The notes under the pieces are model-generated. The model saw only the letters and a list, made by a program, of their open reading frames with translations. It had not been told where the DNA came from and made no database searches. Below, one piece after another: positions 13,184 to 25,793 of a DNA stretch of 64,000 bases (positions are counted from its first letter, which is position 1; every line of letters starts with the position of its first letter). Position numbers and translations under genes: made by a program. This DNA is from Ichthyophthirius multifiliis (lineage: Eukaryota > Ciliophora > Oligohymenophorea > Hymenostomatida). Where the stretch lies: assembly GCF_000220395.1 (NCBI RefSeq), contig NW_004086472.1, positions 6,687-70,686 on the forward strand, given 5' to 3'.

Positions 13184-14300
13184 TAATAGTTAATAAAATA
13201 ATTAATAAGATTAGGTAAATAATCAAAATACTGTTATATAATTAAAGTTATATATATAATAAAGAGAAATCGAACATTAATAATAAATTAATTAAATTTA
13301 AAAAAATAGTTAACAAAAACAAATGGAAATGTAAAAATAAATAGATTTTTTTAATCAAAATAATAATAGTTTATAAAAAAAAGTATAAGAAGTATAATAA
13401 CTATACTAATAAAAAATTAGATATTTAGAATGTTAAAATTAAGAACTTAATTTAAAATTAAATTCTATAGAAGAATATTATAATTTGTATGAAAAAAATA
13501 ATGTATCTCTACCATAAAAAATACAAACTAAATAATAAGTAAAAAATATTAATTTATATGAATTATAAAAAAACGAAAAATAATTGAAAACTCAAATTCA
13601 AAAACTAGTTGATGGATTTGTTTGCATATAAAATGAAAATTCATAAATTAATAAAAGCGAAGATTAAATCATAAATAATTTGAAAAATGAAAAAAATAAC
13701 TTGAAAATATAATTTTTGATTAGAAAATGTAAATTTAGTAATTTTAATAATAAGTAATTGATAAAATTGATAGGCAAATATAAAATTAATCTAATAATTA
13801 AGAATTAGATATTTATAAATAATAATTAAAGTAAATTTAATAGCAATTAAATTAAGATAGAGTATAAATATATATATATAAATATATATTACTTGTTTTA
13901 ATCTTTATTTATTTTTCTGTAATATTTTTTAAAACTAAATAAGATAAAAAGAATGTTATATATCTATACATGCCTTTTTTAATAAAAATAAAATTTAGTT
14001 TATAAAAAATACAGAAAAATTATAATAAAATCAAATCAAAACAAAAAAATATAAAATATAATATTTTTTATTATATAGATAATATAGTAATATAATTAAC
14101 AAGAACTAAAAAAACTTCAAAATCAAGTTAATTTTTGGGAAGATAAAGCTAATGCATTGGACTAAAAAAATAAAGAACTTGAAAAAATAATAATTTTAAC
14201 AAAATAAGATAAAGGAGGAGAATAAAATGTAATCTAATCTAAAGATAGTTAAAAAATATTTGAAATTGTAGAAGGAAAATTAACTTTTGGTGAATTATGA
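11770..14300 (+). CDS. NT-C2 domain coiled-coil protein
   Basis: The N-terminal 150 residues fit the NT-C2 domain of EEIG1/EHBP1-type proteins, a membrane or vesicle adaptor fold: KYDFEINVKKLHINYN, FNVVDNLLNIKETFQF, VELQIYIFESFEKEKSQKLG, TYLINLSNYV and a last strand ARIYFDIKYQM. After it comes a long low-complexity Asn/Lys/Ser-rich middle with an Asn run, then a coiled coil (IDRQIQNQSNNQELDIYKQQ, NQELNLKLNSIEEYYNLYEK, FWEDKANALDQKNKELEK) that ends GKLTFGEL and TGA. Introns read at 11875-11946, 12079-12115 and 13862-14078 (217 nt, TA-rich). The first junction is one base out of phase, probably an A-run error in exon 1. The exon pattern in the middle is not fully resolved. The NT-C2 call is by strand pattern, not by search. 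Confidence 0.7.
13134..13183 (+). repeat. (AAT)n run coding for Asn
   Basis: Perfect AAT units inside the NT-C2 gene, giving a polyasparagine tract, a common feature of A+T-rich ciliate proteins. Confidence 0.8.
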
Positions 14301-14418
14301 ATATTTTAAATTATAATATTAAAAAATATTATTTTCTTTTAAATAACAAGAAATTATTTTAATAAGTTTCTATTTTTATTTATACCATATAAATATATAT
14401 AATATATATATATATATA

Positions 14419-14457
14419 TTTATATTTATATTTATATTTATATTTATATTTATATTA
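14419..14457. repeat. (TTTATA)n tandem repeat
   Basis: About six copies of TTTATA in the short spacer between the convergent NT-C2 gene and the small minus-strand gene. Confidence 0.75.
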
Positions 14458-14483
14458 TACATATATATTTATATATGTATTTT

Positions 14484-14930
14484 TCAATTTAAATGTTCCA
14501 TCCAATCTTTAGAACCGTTTATCCATCTTTCTTTATCTACAGTTGTATTTAAACTGTTATTTCTATACATAGTAGCATGTAATAGATGCTAGTGTATTAA
14601 ATAATACATAATTATTTAATATATTTTTTTATATAATTATATTTTTACATCTGTAAATTTTCCATTATGTCCATATTCTTTTGGTACGTCAACTTTAATT
14701 TTTTAATATATATATACTTATATATTTTTCATAATTTATTACTTACTTATTTGCAACCACCATAAGATTAATAATTAGTTTTGAAAAATATGGTTGCATA
14801 GTTTTTCATAAATTCTATTTTTTTTTGTAATAAAATTTTTTTGCTTTCGATTTTTTATATATAAAATTTATTTGCCTCTATCTCTTTAATCGTCTAAGTC
14901 TTATTGTTGATTTTGTTATGGATTTTCCAT
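14484..14930 (-). CDS. Small conserved-looking protein, unknown
   Basis: Not recognised. The stretch from ATG at 14930 to TGA at 14484 is open in the ciliate code over 149 codons, but codon character suggests several exons joined by A/T introns. The convincing parts are VDVPKEYGHNGKFTD and HATMYRNNSLNTTVDKER followed by WINGSKDWMEHLN at the C-terminus. An alternative exon frame in the middle reads TNYQSYGGCK with a GT site right after it. A product of about 100-148 aa with no membrane segment. Its compact C-terminus rich in Trp and His suggests a real soluble protein, perhaps a subunit of a larger complex, but I can offer no function. Confidence 0.55.
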
Positions 14931-15504
14931 TTTTATTATATATGTTTTGTTATTTATAAATTATTATTTTATTTTGTTTAAACAAAAAAAATAACTATTA
15001 ATTTATTAAAATATATAAAATAATTTTTTTATTTTTTTTTATTTTATTTTTTTATAAAAAAGAAATATAGAATGTTAATCATATTTTATTTTTTCAAATA
15101 TATAAGCTTTTTTTTTTGTTTATTTTTAATATAGGAAATAATTTAAATTATATTTAATTTATAAAAATGAATTTCTTATTTTAAGCAAACCTTAATAAAA
15201 AAAATTAATTTTGTAAAATTAACATTAACAAATATTTAATAAAAAATTATTTAAAAAATAATTAAATAAATAACTTACATTTAAAAAATAAAATTAGTTT
15301 TACTATAAATAAAAAAAAAAAAAAAATTTTAAATAAAAATAAGAATAGATTTAAATTTTTAAATAATTAAATAAAAATTACAAAAAAAAAAAAAAAAAAA
15401 AATTTATAAAATATAAAAAAATTAAAAATAAAAATAAAAATAAAAAAAAAAAAAATATTAAAAAAAAGCAAAAACAAAACAAAAAATACATATAAAAAAA
15501 ATTC
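14931..15504. other. A+T spacer with A-runs
   Basis: Spacer upstream of the small protein and downstream of the aminotransferase. It has A-runs of 15-20 nt around 15311-15325 and 15382-15402 and AAAAAT repeats. No gene seen. Confidence 0.6.
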
Positions 15505-16799
15505 TCACAAACTAGATTTTTCATTGTTTTTTCCGAATTTCAAATTTACCATTTTACAAACATCAATAGTTTCCTGAACAATTTTCTAAATATAAGCTTA
15601 TGGCACATCCCTATGAATAGGCAAATAAATTATTTTCTCAAAAAACTTTTTAGTTTTAAACGGATATTAAAACTTAGATCCAACTGGACTTTCTACTAAA
15701 TTCAATTAAGTAGCCCCTAAATAAACATCTACTCCTCTCGCATTTAAAATTTAATAAATTAATTCATGATTATCTGTAATAATAGGATAAAGCCAAAATG
15801 TTCTTCCTTAACAACTACTACCTGGTACTTATATGTCATTTTTAACTAATTAATCTTAAGCTTATTATAATTTTTTTACCTACATTTGATATTTTACCTA
15901 GTTATAATCATTAAGCCTTAAATATAATAATCCCATCATTGCTGTTGGCATTTATAATCTAAAAGTTTCCAAAAATTCTTTCTTAGCCTAAAATCCTCGA
16001 ACCATTGATACAAAATAATCCTTATAATCAAAATTTATCTTAGAGAAAAAAGGTCTCATCAAATTTTAAACAAAAGGCTTATTCAAGCCTATATAAATTG
16101 GAATATTTTTCATTATTTTCTTAAAGTAAAAATAAGTAGTCATTTCAGGATATTTTTCCAATATATCCATTATCTTCCTATATATAATCTCGTTTTTTCT
16201 CAATATTCCCATACCACCGCCATATGCAGTAAACGGTTTTATTGTTCCGAACGAAAAGAGGCTTAAATCAACTTTCGGATTGCCATTATCAGTAGGCGAA
16301 GTGAAAGATTCAGCCTAGTCTTCAATGACAAAAACATTTTTTTTTTCGCGAAATCGATTAATTCCTCACTCTCGAATTTCGCCCCATATAAATAACTTAT
16401 TAAAGCCACCTTAGTTTTTTCCGTAAAAGCATTCTTAAAATCCTCCAAAGATGGGCCTAAAGTTTTATCCGATAAATCAACAGGAACAGGTATTAATCCA
16501 TGATGCCTTATTATCTTGACCATATCGGGAATATTTATACTTGTCATAATTACTTCAGAACCTAAAGGGAGGTTTAATACTTATAAAACTAAATCAAAAG
16601 CAGTCCTTACAGATACTGTAAGAATTAATCTTTCATCATATGGAGAATCTGATTTTAATATTATATTCTATATTAGTGCTTATAACATTTGACGGTCAGC
16701 AGGCTTTATTACTTAAATAAGAGCTTTTAAAATGTAAGACCATGTTATATCTATGTATATGGCAGAATATGGTATTATGGTTGCTTATTTTATATTCAT
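15505..16799 (-). CDS. DegT/DnrJ/EryC1/StrS-type PLP aminotransferase
   Basis: PLP-dependent sugar or cyclitol aminotransferase fold, family DegT/DnrJ/EryC1/StrS. Landmarks in order: RTAFDLVLQVLNLPLGSEVI (cofactor-binding region), the typical loop HHGLIPVPVDLSDKTLGPS, TKVALISYLYGAKFESEEL, the PLP-ring Asp in VFVIEDQAESF, the Schiff-base lysine in SFGTIKPFTAYGGGMGILRK, and a C-terminal ARGVDVQLGATQLNLVE then IIYLPIHRDV. The length is about 431 aa, normal for the family. The whole gene is one frame except for a single base missing at the run of ten T (16337-16346), where FAKKK continues as NVFVIED; adding one base makes the gene exactly 432 codons. No intron seen. The family is mainly bacterial (cell-surface sugars, antibiotics), so transfer is possible, though other ciliates may carry it too. 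Confidence 0.85.
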
Positions 16800-17115
16800 G
16801 TTTTTAATTTTTATGTTAATATATGTTAATATAAATTAATTATATTTTTTTTTAATTTTATTTTATTTTTTAAACAAAAATATTATAATATTTTTTAATT
16901 TGTAAAAATATAATAAAATATGTATCATAAATTATATTGTTTTTGAGTATAGATTTTAAATTATATTTAAAAGAAAAGAAAAGAAAAAAGCATTTTAAAT
17001 ATTTTAATTTGATTATTTTTTTAAAATGTTTATATATTTTTTTTTAAAAAAAATATATGATTTTAAAAATAAATAAATTAAAATAACTTTTTATTAAAAA
17101 AAACAAAAAAATAAT
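16800..17115. other. Divergent promoter spacer
   Basis: About 315 nt of A/T between the divergent starts of the aminotransferase and TTC12. No motif beyond A/T tracts was recognised. Confidence 0.55.
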
Positions 17116-19936
17116 ATGAATATTGACCAAGAACAATTAGAAACCTGGCTAGCAGAAGTAGAATTAGTATCTTAAAAAGTAAAAGAACTATCAAAAAAAG
17201 AAGTGAATATAAAAGAATTTGATTAAAAAGAAGAATAACTAAAAAAAAAACGTGAATAAAAAAAAAATAATGATGAAGATAAAGAACGTTAACATCGTTT
17301 AGAAGAATATGAAAAAAAAAAATAAGGTCGTTCAGGTAAGGGAAATGAAAAAAATTATTTAAATTTTTGCAAGGCATGCTTTTGGGAATATGAATTACCT
17401 ACACCAGAATGTATATATATATATAAATAAATATATATAATTATTTATTTATTTAATATTTTTTTATATTTAGGTCTTAGATGTTAAAAACCAACATAAA
17501 CATAAGAAGAAAGATATAATTATTTACTTAAAAAAGTAAGCGAATATAAATCCGATAAAGCCAAAAAAGAAGAAAGAAAAAAAAAATGGGAATTATGGAA
17601 AAAAACAGAAGCCATGTTATGGAAAAAAAATACTACTAATTATTCTAAATGGGACTATTATGTTTCCGATTCAGATTCAGAAAAAGACGATGATCCTGTT
17701 TTGCCTAAAAATGATCCCAATTTCAAAGCTCTGGAATAAGATATAAATTAGAGGGCAAAAAAAAGAAACGAAGATCGTATAAAAGCTGAAAATTTAAAAG
17801 AACAAGTAAACATATATACATATATATATATATATATATTTATATTTTTATATAAATAAGGCTAATTTATTCATGAAATAATAAGATTATAAAAAAGCCG
17901 TTGAAAAATATACTGAAGCTTTAGAAATAGTAAAAGATATGAAATGTTTATGGACAAATAGGGCTTTAGCCTATATTAAATTATAGAAATTTTCGAAAGC
18001 AATAGATGATTGTACAAGAGTAATTGATTATTGTGATTGTTTTGAAGAAGGATTTACTAAAAGTAGAGAATTTGCATATAAAGCATTTTTCAGAAGAGCT
18101 TTAGCAAAAAAAGAAAAAAAGACTATTTATAATCTTTATAAGATGTGGAAGAAGCAATTAAATTATATCCAAAAGATCACTAAGTTATTTAATTAAAAGA
18201 AGAAATTTAGTTTATTATTTAACATAAAGAAGAAGCTTAGAAATTATTAATTAATAATAAAGAAGTATTTAATGCTAAAAAATATGAAAACAATTAAGAA
18301 ACAAACGAAAACAATTAAGAAACAAATGAAAACAATTAAGAAGCAAATGAAAACAATTAAAAAATAAATCAAAATAATTAATAAATATATGAAAACAATT
18401 AAGAAATAAATGAAAATAAAGAGAATAATTAAGTAATAAATGAAAATAAAGAATAATAATTAGAAAATAAAAAAAATTAATAAGAAATAATTAAAAAAAA
18501 CATATAAGAAACAAAACAAAATCTAACATACTAAGAATACATTACTTATTTTTTAAAAAAAGAAGCCCTATAAAATACTGAGGATGAAATCTAAACATTA
18601 ACTTAATACTTAGAATAATCGAAAGAAGCTAAGATTCTATTTTTTGAAAAAAAAGGAACCGCGCGTATCGAAAACCTTCTAAAATCTCAAAAAAGAAACA
18701 TTTATTTACTCTCAAATACATTGATTCATGACAATATATTATTTCAAGATTAATTTTTAAAAAACAACTGTCATATATTAATATTAGAAAGACTCTAAAA
18801 CCTCATAAAAGCTGAAAACTAAGATAAATATAGTGAAATGGAAGACTGTTTAGAGGTATTAATAACATTAACTTTACTCGAAAAATCTCGAAATAGTTTG
18901 ATTTCTACAAAAAAACCGAAGAAACCATCATGGATTTATGGGGGGAACTTCTTCCTCTATTTTTAAAAGAAACTTCGACTTTATCGAATTTTTTAACTTT
19001 CACATCAAATGTATGTTATAATAAATCTCAAATAAAAATAAAACTAGCGGAGAAATTAAATTGTATATTAAATGATTTAAATAAGATTATTTGTTTTGAA
19101 AATGCAAGGAGAAAAATGGCTTTGGAAAATCTAAGAGAAAATACGTTTAATTTAATTGCGAATTTATTAACAGAAGAATACGTCCGAAAAGAGTTCTGGG
19201 CTGATAAATATACATAAGTTTTAGAAAATACACTTTTAAGAATTTCATAATATGACGTTTTGTAAAATTAACTATATTTAAAACCCGCAGAAGGTGCTTT
19301 AAATGTGTTTGTAAATGTAAGCTTTTAAGGAACAGAGTAAATTTAGAAAATATTAAGCGAAATGAAGATTGAAGTAGTACTTTTGGGAAGATTCTTTAAA
19401 TTAAATATTAAAAAAAATCCTTTATATGAAGATTTATACTCGAGGTCTTTATAAATTTTGGCCAAATTAAATTTTTCTAATTCTTAGGAAGTTTTCGTTT
19501 AAAAAGTTTTTGATTGTACTTTTAATTTATTTTAATATGAAAAACTTTAAGGACATTTAATTAGATTATATGCAAATTTATGTGCAAATAATTAAATAGT
19601 TGAAAAAATCAAAAATAATAAAAAATAGACTTTGAAGGTGTTGCTTAAGAATTACTCAAAATAATTAATTTATAAAATTAAGAAGAAACCAAATTTTGTA
19701 ATGCTTGTAATTTAGCAGCTTTTATAAATGATTTTAAACCAGATTTATTAATTAAATATAGAAATGCAGTTCCGAGATTAGTTTCAGTTTGTAGAGATAA
19801 AATGGGAAATATGAGGAAAAATGCAGCTATATTTTTGGCTAAATTATGTAAAAATGAAAATAATTTAGAGGCTGTAAGAAAACTACATGGGATTGAAATT
19901 CTACATTCTATAATTGGATAGGTTGTTTAAAAATGA
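17116..19936 (+). CDS. TTC12: TTC12, dynein-arm assembly TPR/ARM protein
   Basis: TTC12 is a cytoplasmic factor needed to pre-assemble axonemal dynein arms. The N-terminal third is a charged coil. A TPR unit follows at about 17861-18180: DYKKAVEKYTEALEIVKDMK, LWTNRALAYIKLQKFSKAID, then a third helix pair. After a Gln/Asn repeat region come ARM-like helices and the C-terminus AIFLAKLCKNENNLEAVRKL followed by HGIEILHSI, which closely matches the end of human TTC12 (GKLC...LRKLHGLEILNS). Introns: 17411-17473, 17806-17860, 18856-18896. Two single-base frame gaps occur at A-runs, 18114-18120 and 19620-19625; each is fixed by one extra A. About 830 aa. The insert at 18285-18480 has heptad repeats of the type ENNQETN, not found in animal TTC12 as far as I know. 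Confidence 0.85.
18283..18425 (+). repeat. Coding 21-nt tandem repeat (ENNQETN type)
   Basis: Within TTC12, about six imperfect copies of a 21-nt unit encode seven-residue repeats such as NENNQET. They fall between the TPR block and the ARM-like part and form a flexible Gln/Asn linker. Confidence 0.75.
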
Positions 19937-21438
19937 ATATTTATTAAAATTAAAATATTTTTTATTTTTATAAAAGATAATAATTAACAATATTTAATAT
20001 AATATTTGTTTAAATTAATAAATAATTATATTTTTTTATAAAATAAATAAATATTATAAACATAAAAATAAAAATAAATATATATATATATATAAATATA
20101 TATATACATATATATATATAATATTATAATAATATATTTTATATTTTTTTTTTATTTAAAACATATATTATATTAAAAACATATATATATATATTTTTAT
20201 TTTTTTTTATTTGATTTCATTTTAAATATTAATTTTTTAATTAAATACATATTTTTATATGATATAATATTTAATATTATTTTATAAATTAAATATAATA
20301 TTTATAAATTATAATTTCTTCTAAAAAATTTATTTTGTTTTAAAAATATTTTTTTTTATTATCATATTAAAAAAATGAAAAAAATGAAAAAAATATAATT
20401 TAATTTTAAAATATTATAAAAACAAATTTATTATTAGTTTTTAGACAACTTATATATTTTACCATATCAAATTATTAATAATCTTTTAAAAATAATAAAC
20501 TTTTCTATCAAGAAAATTATTTACAAAATTTTATAACTTTATAATATCTTTATTTATATAATATTTTTTTTTTTTTTTTAAAGAAAAATTAATAAAATTT
20601 TGTATTTTCTTTTAAAAATAATCAATTTGTATCTTTTTTTTTCATATTATTTTTATATTTTAATTATATCTATAAAAATAATTTTGTTTCAAATTTATTG
20701 ATAAAAAAATTTTTTTAATATACATTAAATAATTCTTGTTTTAATTTTTATTTTATATAAATATCTGGAGGTAAATAAAATTAAATTGAAAAATAACAAA
20801 TTATAATATTCATTTAGTCTTTTTATTTTTTATAAATTTACTATTATTATTTTTTATAAGATATAAATAAAAATAAAAATAAAATTAAAAATAAAAATAA
20901 ATATAAAAATTAAAATAAATAAAAATATAAATAAAAATAAAAATAAAAATAAAAATAAAAATAAAAATAAAAATAATAATTATTAAAATATAATATTTTT
21001 TATATTTAATAAAAAAAAATATTATTTAAATATTAAAATATAAAATATATTATTAATGTTATATAATATATGTAATTTTTTAAAATGTCAAATAAATTAA
21101 TAATTGATAATTTAAGATAAAATTAATGAATTTTTTTTAATTAATAATATAATTATTATTTATATATAATAAATATAAAAATATTTTTTTTTTTTTAAAA
21201 AAAAAAAGAAGTTATTTAATTAAAAATTTTTTTTTAAAAAAAATATTTAATTAAAAAAATAAGTGACTTTTTTTATTAAATATACATAAAAAATATAAAT
21301 ATAAAAAATTATATTAAATTAAATTTCAAATATTTAAATAGAAAATAAAATAAAAAATTCTCGTTATTAATTAATAATTAAATAATTATTTTATAATTTT
21401 AAAAATAAACAGAAAAATATATATATATTCATTATAAA
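19937..21438. other. A+T spacer with AAAAAT repeats
   Basis: About 1.5 kb between two plus-strand genes. It contains TA runs (20073-20115) and an AAAAAT-type repeat (about 20916-20975). No coding frame or RNA recognised. Confidence 0.6.
20916..20975. repeat. (AAAAAT)n tandem repeat
   Basis: About eight to ten units of AAAAAT with minor variation in spacer DNA. Confidence 0.75.
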
Positions 21439-22203
21439 ATGGACCTTTAAGAATTATGGGATTAATTAGGTGCTCCTTTAGATTTAGTTGAGAAAGGAAA
21501 ATATGCTCTTGAAAAAGGTATTTAATGGAAATTTAAGGAATTATAACGAGATCAAACTTTAAATTCAGTAAATGAATTTTAATTTTGGTCTAAATGGAGT
21601 GAAAAAGAATTAAATTAAATATTTAATTAAGTATTTTTATATATTTACAGATATATAATTTTTTTTTAAAAAAGGGAATTTTTATAGATCATTAGTGTAA
21701 ACCAGATGATTTTTTTAGATGTAAAATATGCGGGAAATTATTAAAATGGGTATATTATGGTAATGTTCGGATATATGAACCTTATTAAATAATTTATTAT
21801 GATTTTTCTTATATAGTTAATGAAGAAAAACAAGATAATGATATAATGAATAGAAACTTTACTGAAATAAAATATTTAATTAAATAAAGAGAATTTGCTC
21901 TATATATGTTAAATAGAGAGTAAGGATATGGATTTTTAGACTTTTTTCATTAAAAAAAATAATAAATATCAAGGAATTTACAAAATTTGTGTGTAAAAAT
22001 AAAAAAAATGTAAAAAAATATATTTTTTTTTAACAAATTATAAATTAAATTTTTAGATAACAGGAGATGAAATATGTAAGGAATTAGAATTTTACTCAGA
22101 TTTTGAAAATGGAAATATGAATAGTGTAATAATAAATAAAAATTTAAAGAAAGCAAAAATAATATTAAAATCAGATACTAATAGTTTAGGTATAAAATAA
22201 ATA

Positions 22204-22279
<76 letters not shown>

Positions 22280-24611
22280 AATTTATATATACTTTTATAT
22301 TGTATTTAGGATTCACACAATGGTTTTATTTTGGTGTAAAATTTTGGGGGGAATAAAATTCTATAGTTAATTTCGAAATTTTAAATTCCAGAAAAAATAA
22401 GAATCTATTTTAAATTGGAATGCCTATTTATATTGGTTCTATTGTTTAAAATGATTAAGATAACCAATAATTAATTTGGGAAAAAAGTAATGTAAAACTT
22501 TAATATAAAAAGTCTTAATTTCATAGGAAAAACGAATAATAAACTGATTATTTTTATAGTTTAAATTTTGATTTTTAATTTTAAAAATAAGGTGAAAGAG
22601 TTTTATTTTCATACCATAAGCCTTATACATTTACTGATTTAGTTTCTTTTTTAGAAAATAAAGAATAATATTTAAGAAAATAGTAAAATATAACTGAAGA
22701 ATTTAACCTAAAAACGCGATCTTTAACAATACAGAGTGAAAGTATTTTCTATAAAAAAGAAATAATAGGTGGTTCAAGACTCGGATTATCAATTTTTGGA
22801 ATTGAAATAAGTTCTTCCAAGAAAAAGAAGGAGAGTTTAGACTATGAAAAAAGAAAAATAATAGTTTTTTAAGGCCGTTAACATCCCAGTGAAAGTCCTT
22901 CTTCATTAATAATATAAGGAATAATCGATTTTTTACTAAATATGGAAGATTAGATTAGTAATAAATTAAAAGATTTATTTATATTCAAAATTTTCCCCAT
23001 GATAAACCCTGATGGCGTTTTTGTAGGAAATTCAAGGACAAATATTAGCGGATTTGACTTAAATAAGCAATGGGAAGATACAAGTGAAACTTTATAACCA
23101 GAAATTTATTTTCTTAAAGAATATTTTAGATAAATAAAAAAATAAGAAATTTTTGCTTTTCTAGATATACATAGTTCAGCTAGTAACAAAAATGCGTTTG
23201 CTTTCGGATGTGAAAATTAGGAAATAAACTCGAATTTTTAATGGGTAAGTAATAGGGTATTAATGAAAATAATGCATGAATCAATGCCTTATTTTAACTA
23301 TTTTTAATGTAAATTTTCGGTTAAAAATTAAGAGTGTGCTAGAGTGTATTTTTGGAAGAAATTAAAAGCAATATTTTCATTTAATTTCGATGTTAGTTTT
23401 TCGGGTTTGAAAAAAATTAGTATTTTTAATTAAATGAGGCAAAGAAATTAGAAAAAAATAAACTTATTTCTTAATTGGAAAATGAAGTCATTGATTATGA
23501 TGAGTTTATGGAATTAAAAGATTAAATTTTTAAATAAATTGATGATGAAAATAATAATTAAATATTATCTGATAATACTAAAAAGGAAAATAATGATAAT
23601 GATAATGATTAATCACTAGAAGATGAAGAAGAAGACGAAAATGAAAGTACTTTTTTTTAATATAAAGAAAACGAAAACATTAATAATTAAAAAACAGAAA
23701 ACTAAAATATTATAATATAAAAAAATGATAATAATGAAAATATTTGTATTTAAAAAATAGAAAATGTAAACATAGATATTTAAAATAATAATAAAAATGA
23801 AAATATTATAAATTAAAATAATTAATACTAAAAAAATAAAAACGAATAGAATATAATATAGTTTGATGATAAATAATATATATAAATGGGATAAGACATA
23901 TGCTTTAATTTATTAAAATTTAGTTTAATGTATTCTTCTATGTAAGAAGAAATATTAAATAATAAAACAAAAGATTTAATTTTAAACTAAGAAATATAAA
24001 ATATAGAAACAAAAAAAAACTTAAAAAATTTAATTAAAAAAAATTCTTCTTTTTTTTCTTCTTAAAAATCGCTTTCAAGAAAAAACTCGTTATCATTAAA
24101 TTCTACTTCTCAAATTTAATCACCATCTAAAAAAGAACTAATATTTTTAAAGAAAATAAAAATTTTTTAGATAATAATTCACCAATATCCAAAATAAATA
24201 GTTAAATAGAAAATAATGAAATCAATAAAAAAATTTAACAAAAATATAAAATTTCTCAATTGAATCTTAACGAATATAGAGTGAAAAAAAAGATAAAAAT
24301 ATGCGAAAGCAAGTCTTAATTGGAAATTCGTTATCAAATAAAAAAAAACTAAAAAAAATGAAAAAAAAAGATAATGTTTTTACAGACTACATTCTTTCGT
24401 AAAAAACTTTAATTTAAAACTATTTTCCTAGTATGCGATCTTTTTTATGGAGAGATTATTTCTCAAAAAAAGAACTATAAAAATAATTCGGAGACGAAAT
24501 ATTATAATAAAAAATTAATTAAGTTTTAGAAGAAAAAGAATTAGAATATGACACTGATTCTTGTAAATATAAAAATAAAATAAAATAAAATAAAATAAAA
24601 TAAAATAAAAT

Positions 24612-24667
<56 letters not shown>

Positions 24668-25656
24668 TATTATATTTAAAATAAAAATAGAACCTGAAGA
24701 TGATCTTTTATATGAAAATAGATCAATCAAATTAAAATAAGAAAATATGATTGAAGAATTAACTGACGAAAATATACAATAAAGATAACTTTTATATTAA
24801 TAAATTTAACAAAAGTTTAAATCTGATAAATATTAAGAATTTTTAGATGTTCTTACACAAAACGAATTGAATTTATTACTTTAAGGAAAATTAACAATCG
24901 ACGAATTCGGCAATATTACAAGAAAAAAAGTTGAAAATTTAACACATAAAATATCTCATTAATTATCTAAATAAAGCTCATTTTATACAAACAATTCAAT
25001 ATAAAGCAGCAACTAAAACAAGAACAAAATAAGTTAATTTAATCCTGAAAATCAAAAAGAATAAGATAAAAAAAATATTGAAGATATGGAATAGTAATAA
25101 TAGTAGCAATAGTAAATGAGCAAATATAATATTTTCAGGAAATGTAAATAAGATTATAAATAAAAATAATAATTTAAATTAAATAAAAAATCATTTCAAA
25201 CAAATAAAACTTCAAGTAAATATTTTAAACCTTTAATAGAATTAATAAAAGTAAAAAATCCATTTTTACCATCTAATAAATAAATATTTGAATAGTACTA
25301 ATTTAAAAATATAGAAAAAAAAATATCTTAAGAAAAAAAAATTAATAAAAATATTAAAATAACAACATTTTATAATTAAACATTTTATAAAATATAAAAT
25401 AATTTCCAAAATTAATGTATTTAAACACAAAAATCATCGGAATAAAAAAGATATTTTATTTGTAAAACAATAAATTATTCAAAATCTTAATAAGGAACAA
25501 GAAAAGGAAGTAATTCGACTCAATAATCATAATAATACTTAAATGATTAATAATTTATGATAACAAATAATATAAAATATTAATGTTTTCTAAATGAAAA
25601 AGAAAAATAAGAAAATTATAATAAAGAAATATTTAAAATATATGGAAATGGTATAC

Positions 25657-25732
<76 letters not shown>

Positions 25733-25793
25733 TCATTAAAAATTTTAATTAAGTAACATAAAAACAATTAATTTTTTATTAAAAGAATAATGA
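21439..25793 (+). CDS. Cytosolic carboxypeptidase-like protein (CCP/AGBL, M14)
   Basis: CCP enzymes remove glutamates from tubulin tails in cilia and cytoplasm. After an N-terminal Cys-rich bit (FFRCKICGKLLKW) and a beta-rich CCP domain, the M14 catalytic region reads GRQHPSESPSSLIIQGIIDF (zinc ligands His and Glu of HxxE), IFPMINPDGVFVGNSRTNIS, GFDLNKQWED, and FAFLDIHSSASNKNAFAFG (third zinc ligand His). Two usual residues differ: the substrate-carboxylate Arg of LNR is Lys (LNKQW), and the catalytic Glu in the YTLE/SFxG position appears as Asp (SFNFDVSFSG). A long acidic, Asn/Gln-rich tail runs on to TGA 25791. Introns: 21631-21674, about 22003-22057, about 22189-22310 (TA repeat) and 24563-24690 (AAAAT and TA repeats). 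One base is missing at the A-run 23410-23416. The tail might be a separate gene, but the frame continues. Confidence 0.82.
22203..22277. repeat. (TA)n run inside an intron
   Basis: About 70 nt of nearly perfect TA units filling an intron of the carboxypeptidase-like gene. Confidence 0.85.
24570..24662. repeat. (AAAAT)n plus (TA)n inside an intron
   Basis: Nine or so AAAAT units run directly into a TA run of about 45 nt. The compound repeat lies in an intron between YDTDSC and EPEDDLLY of the carboxypeptidase-like gene. Confidence 0.8.
25657..25729 (+). repeat. (AAT)n run coding for Asn
   Basis: More than twenty perfect AAT units near the 3' end of the carboxypeptidase-like gene, encoding polyasparagine. 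Confidence 0.8.

Noticed and set aside
17078-17377. Minus-strand Leu/Phe-rich frame
   Set aside because: Antisense of the Lys/Glu-rich first exon of TTC12.
18930-19217. A separate gene starting MDLWGELLP
   Set aside because: It is an internal exon of TTC12; an upstream GT-AG intron (18856-18896) joins it in frame and the TAA at its apparent end is Gln.
21170-21260. Inverted A/T stretch TTTTTTT...AAAAAAA as a terminator or inverted repeat
   Set aside because: Such pairs of T-runs and A-runs occur everywhere in these spacers and carry no information by themselves.
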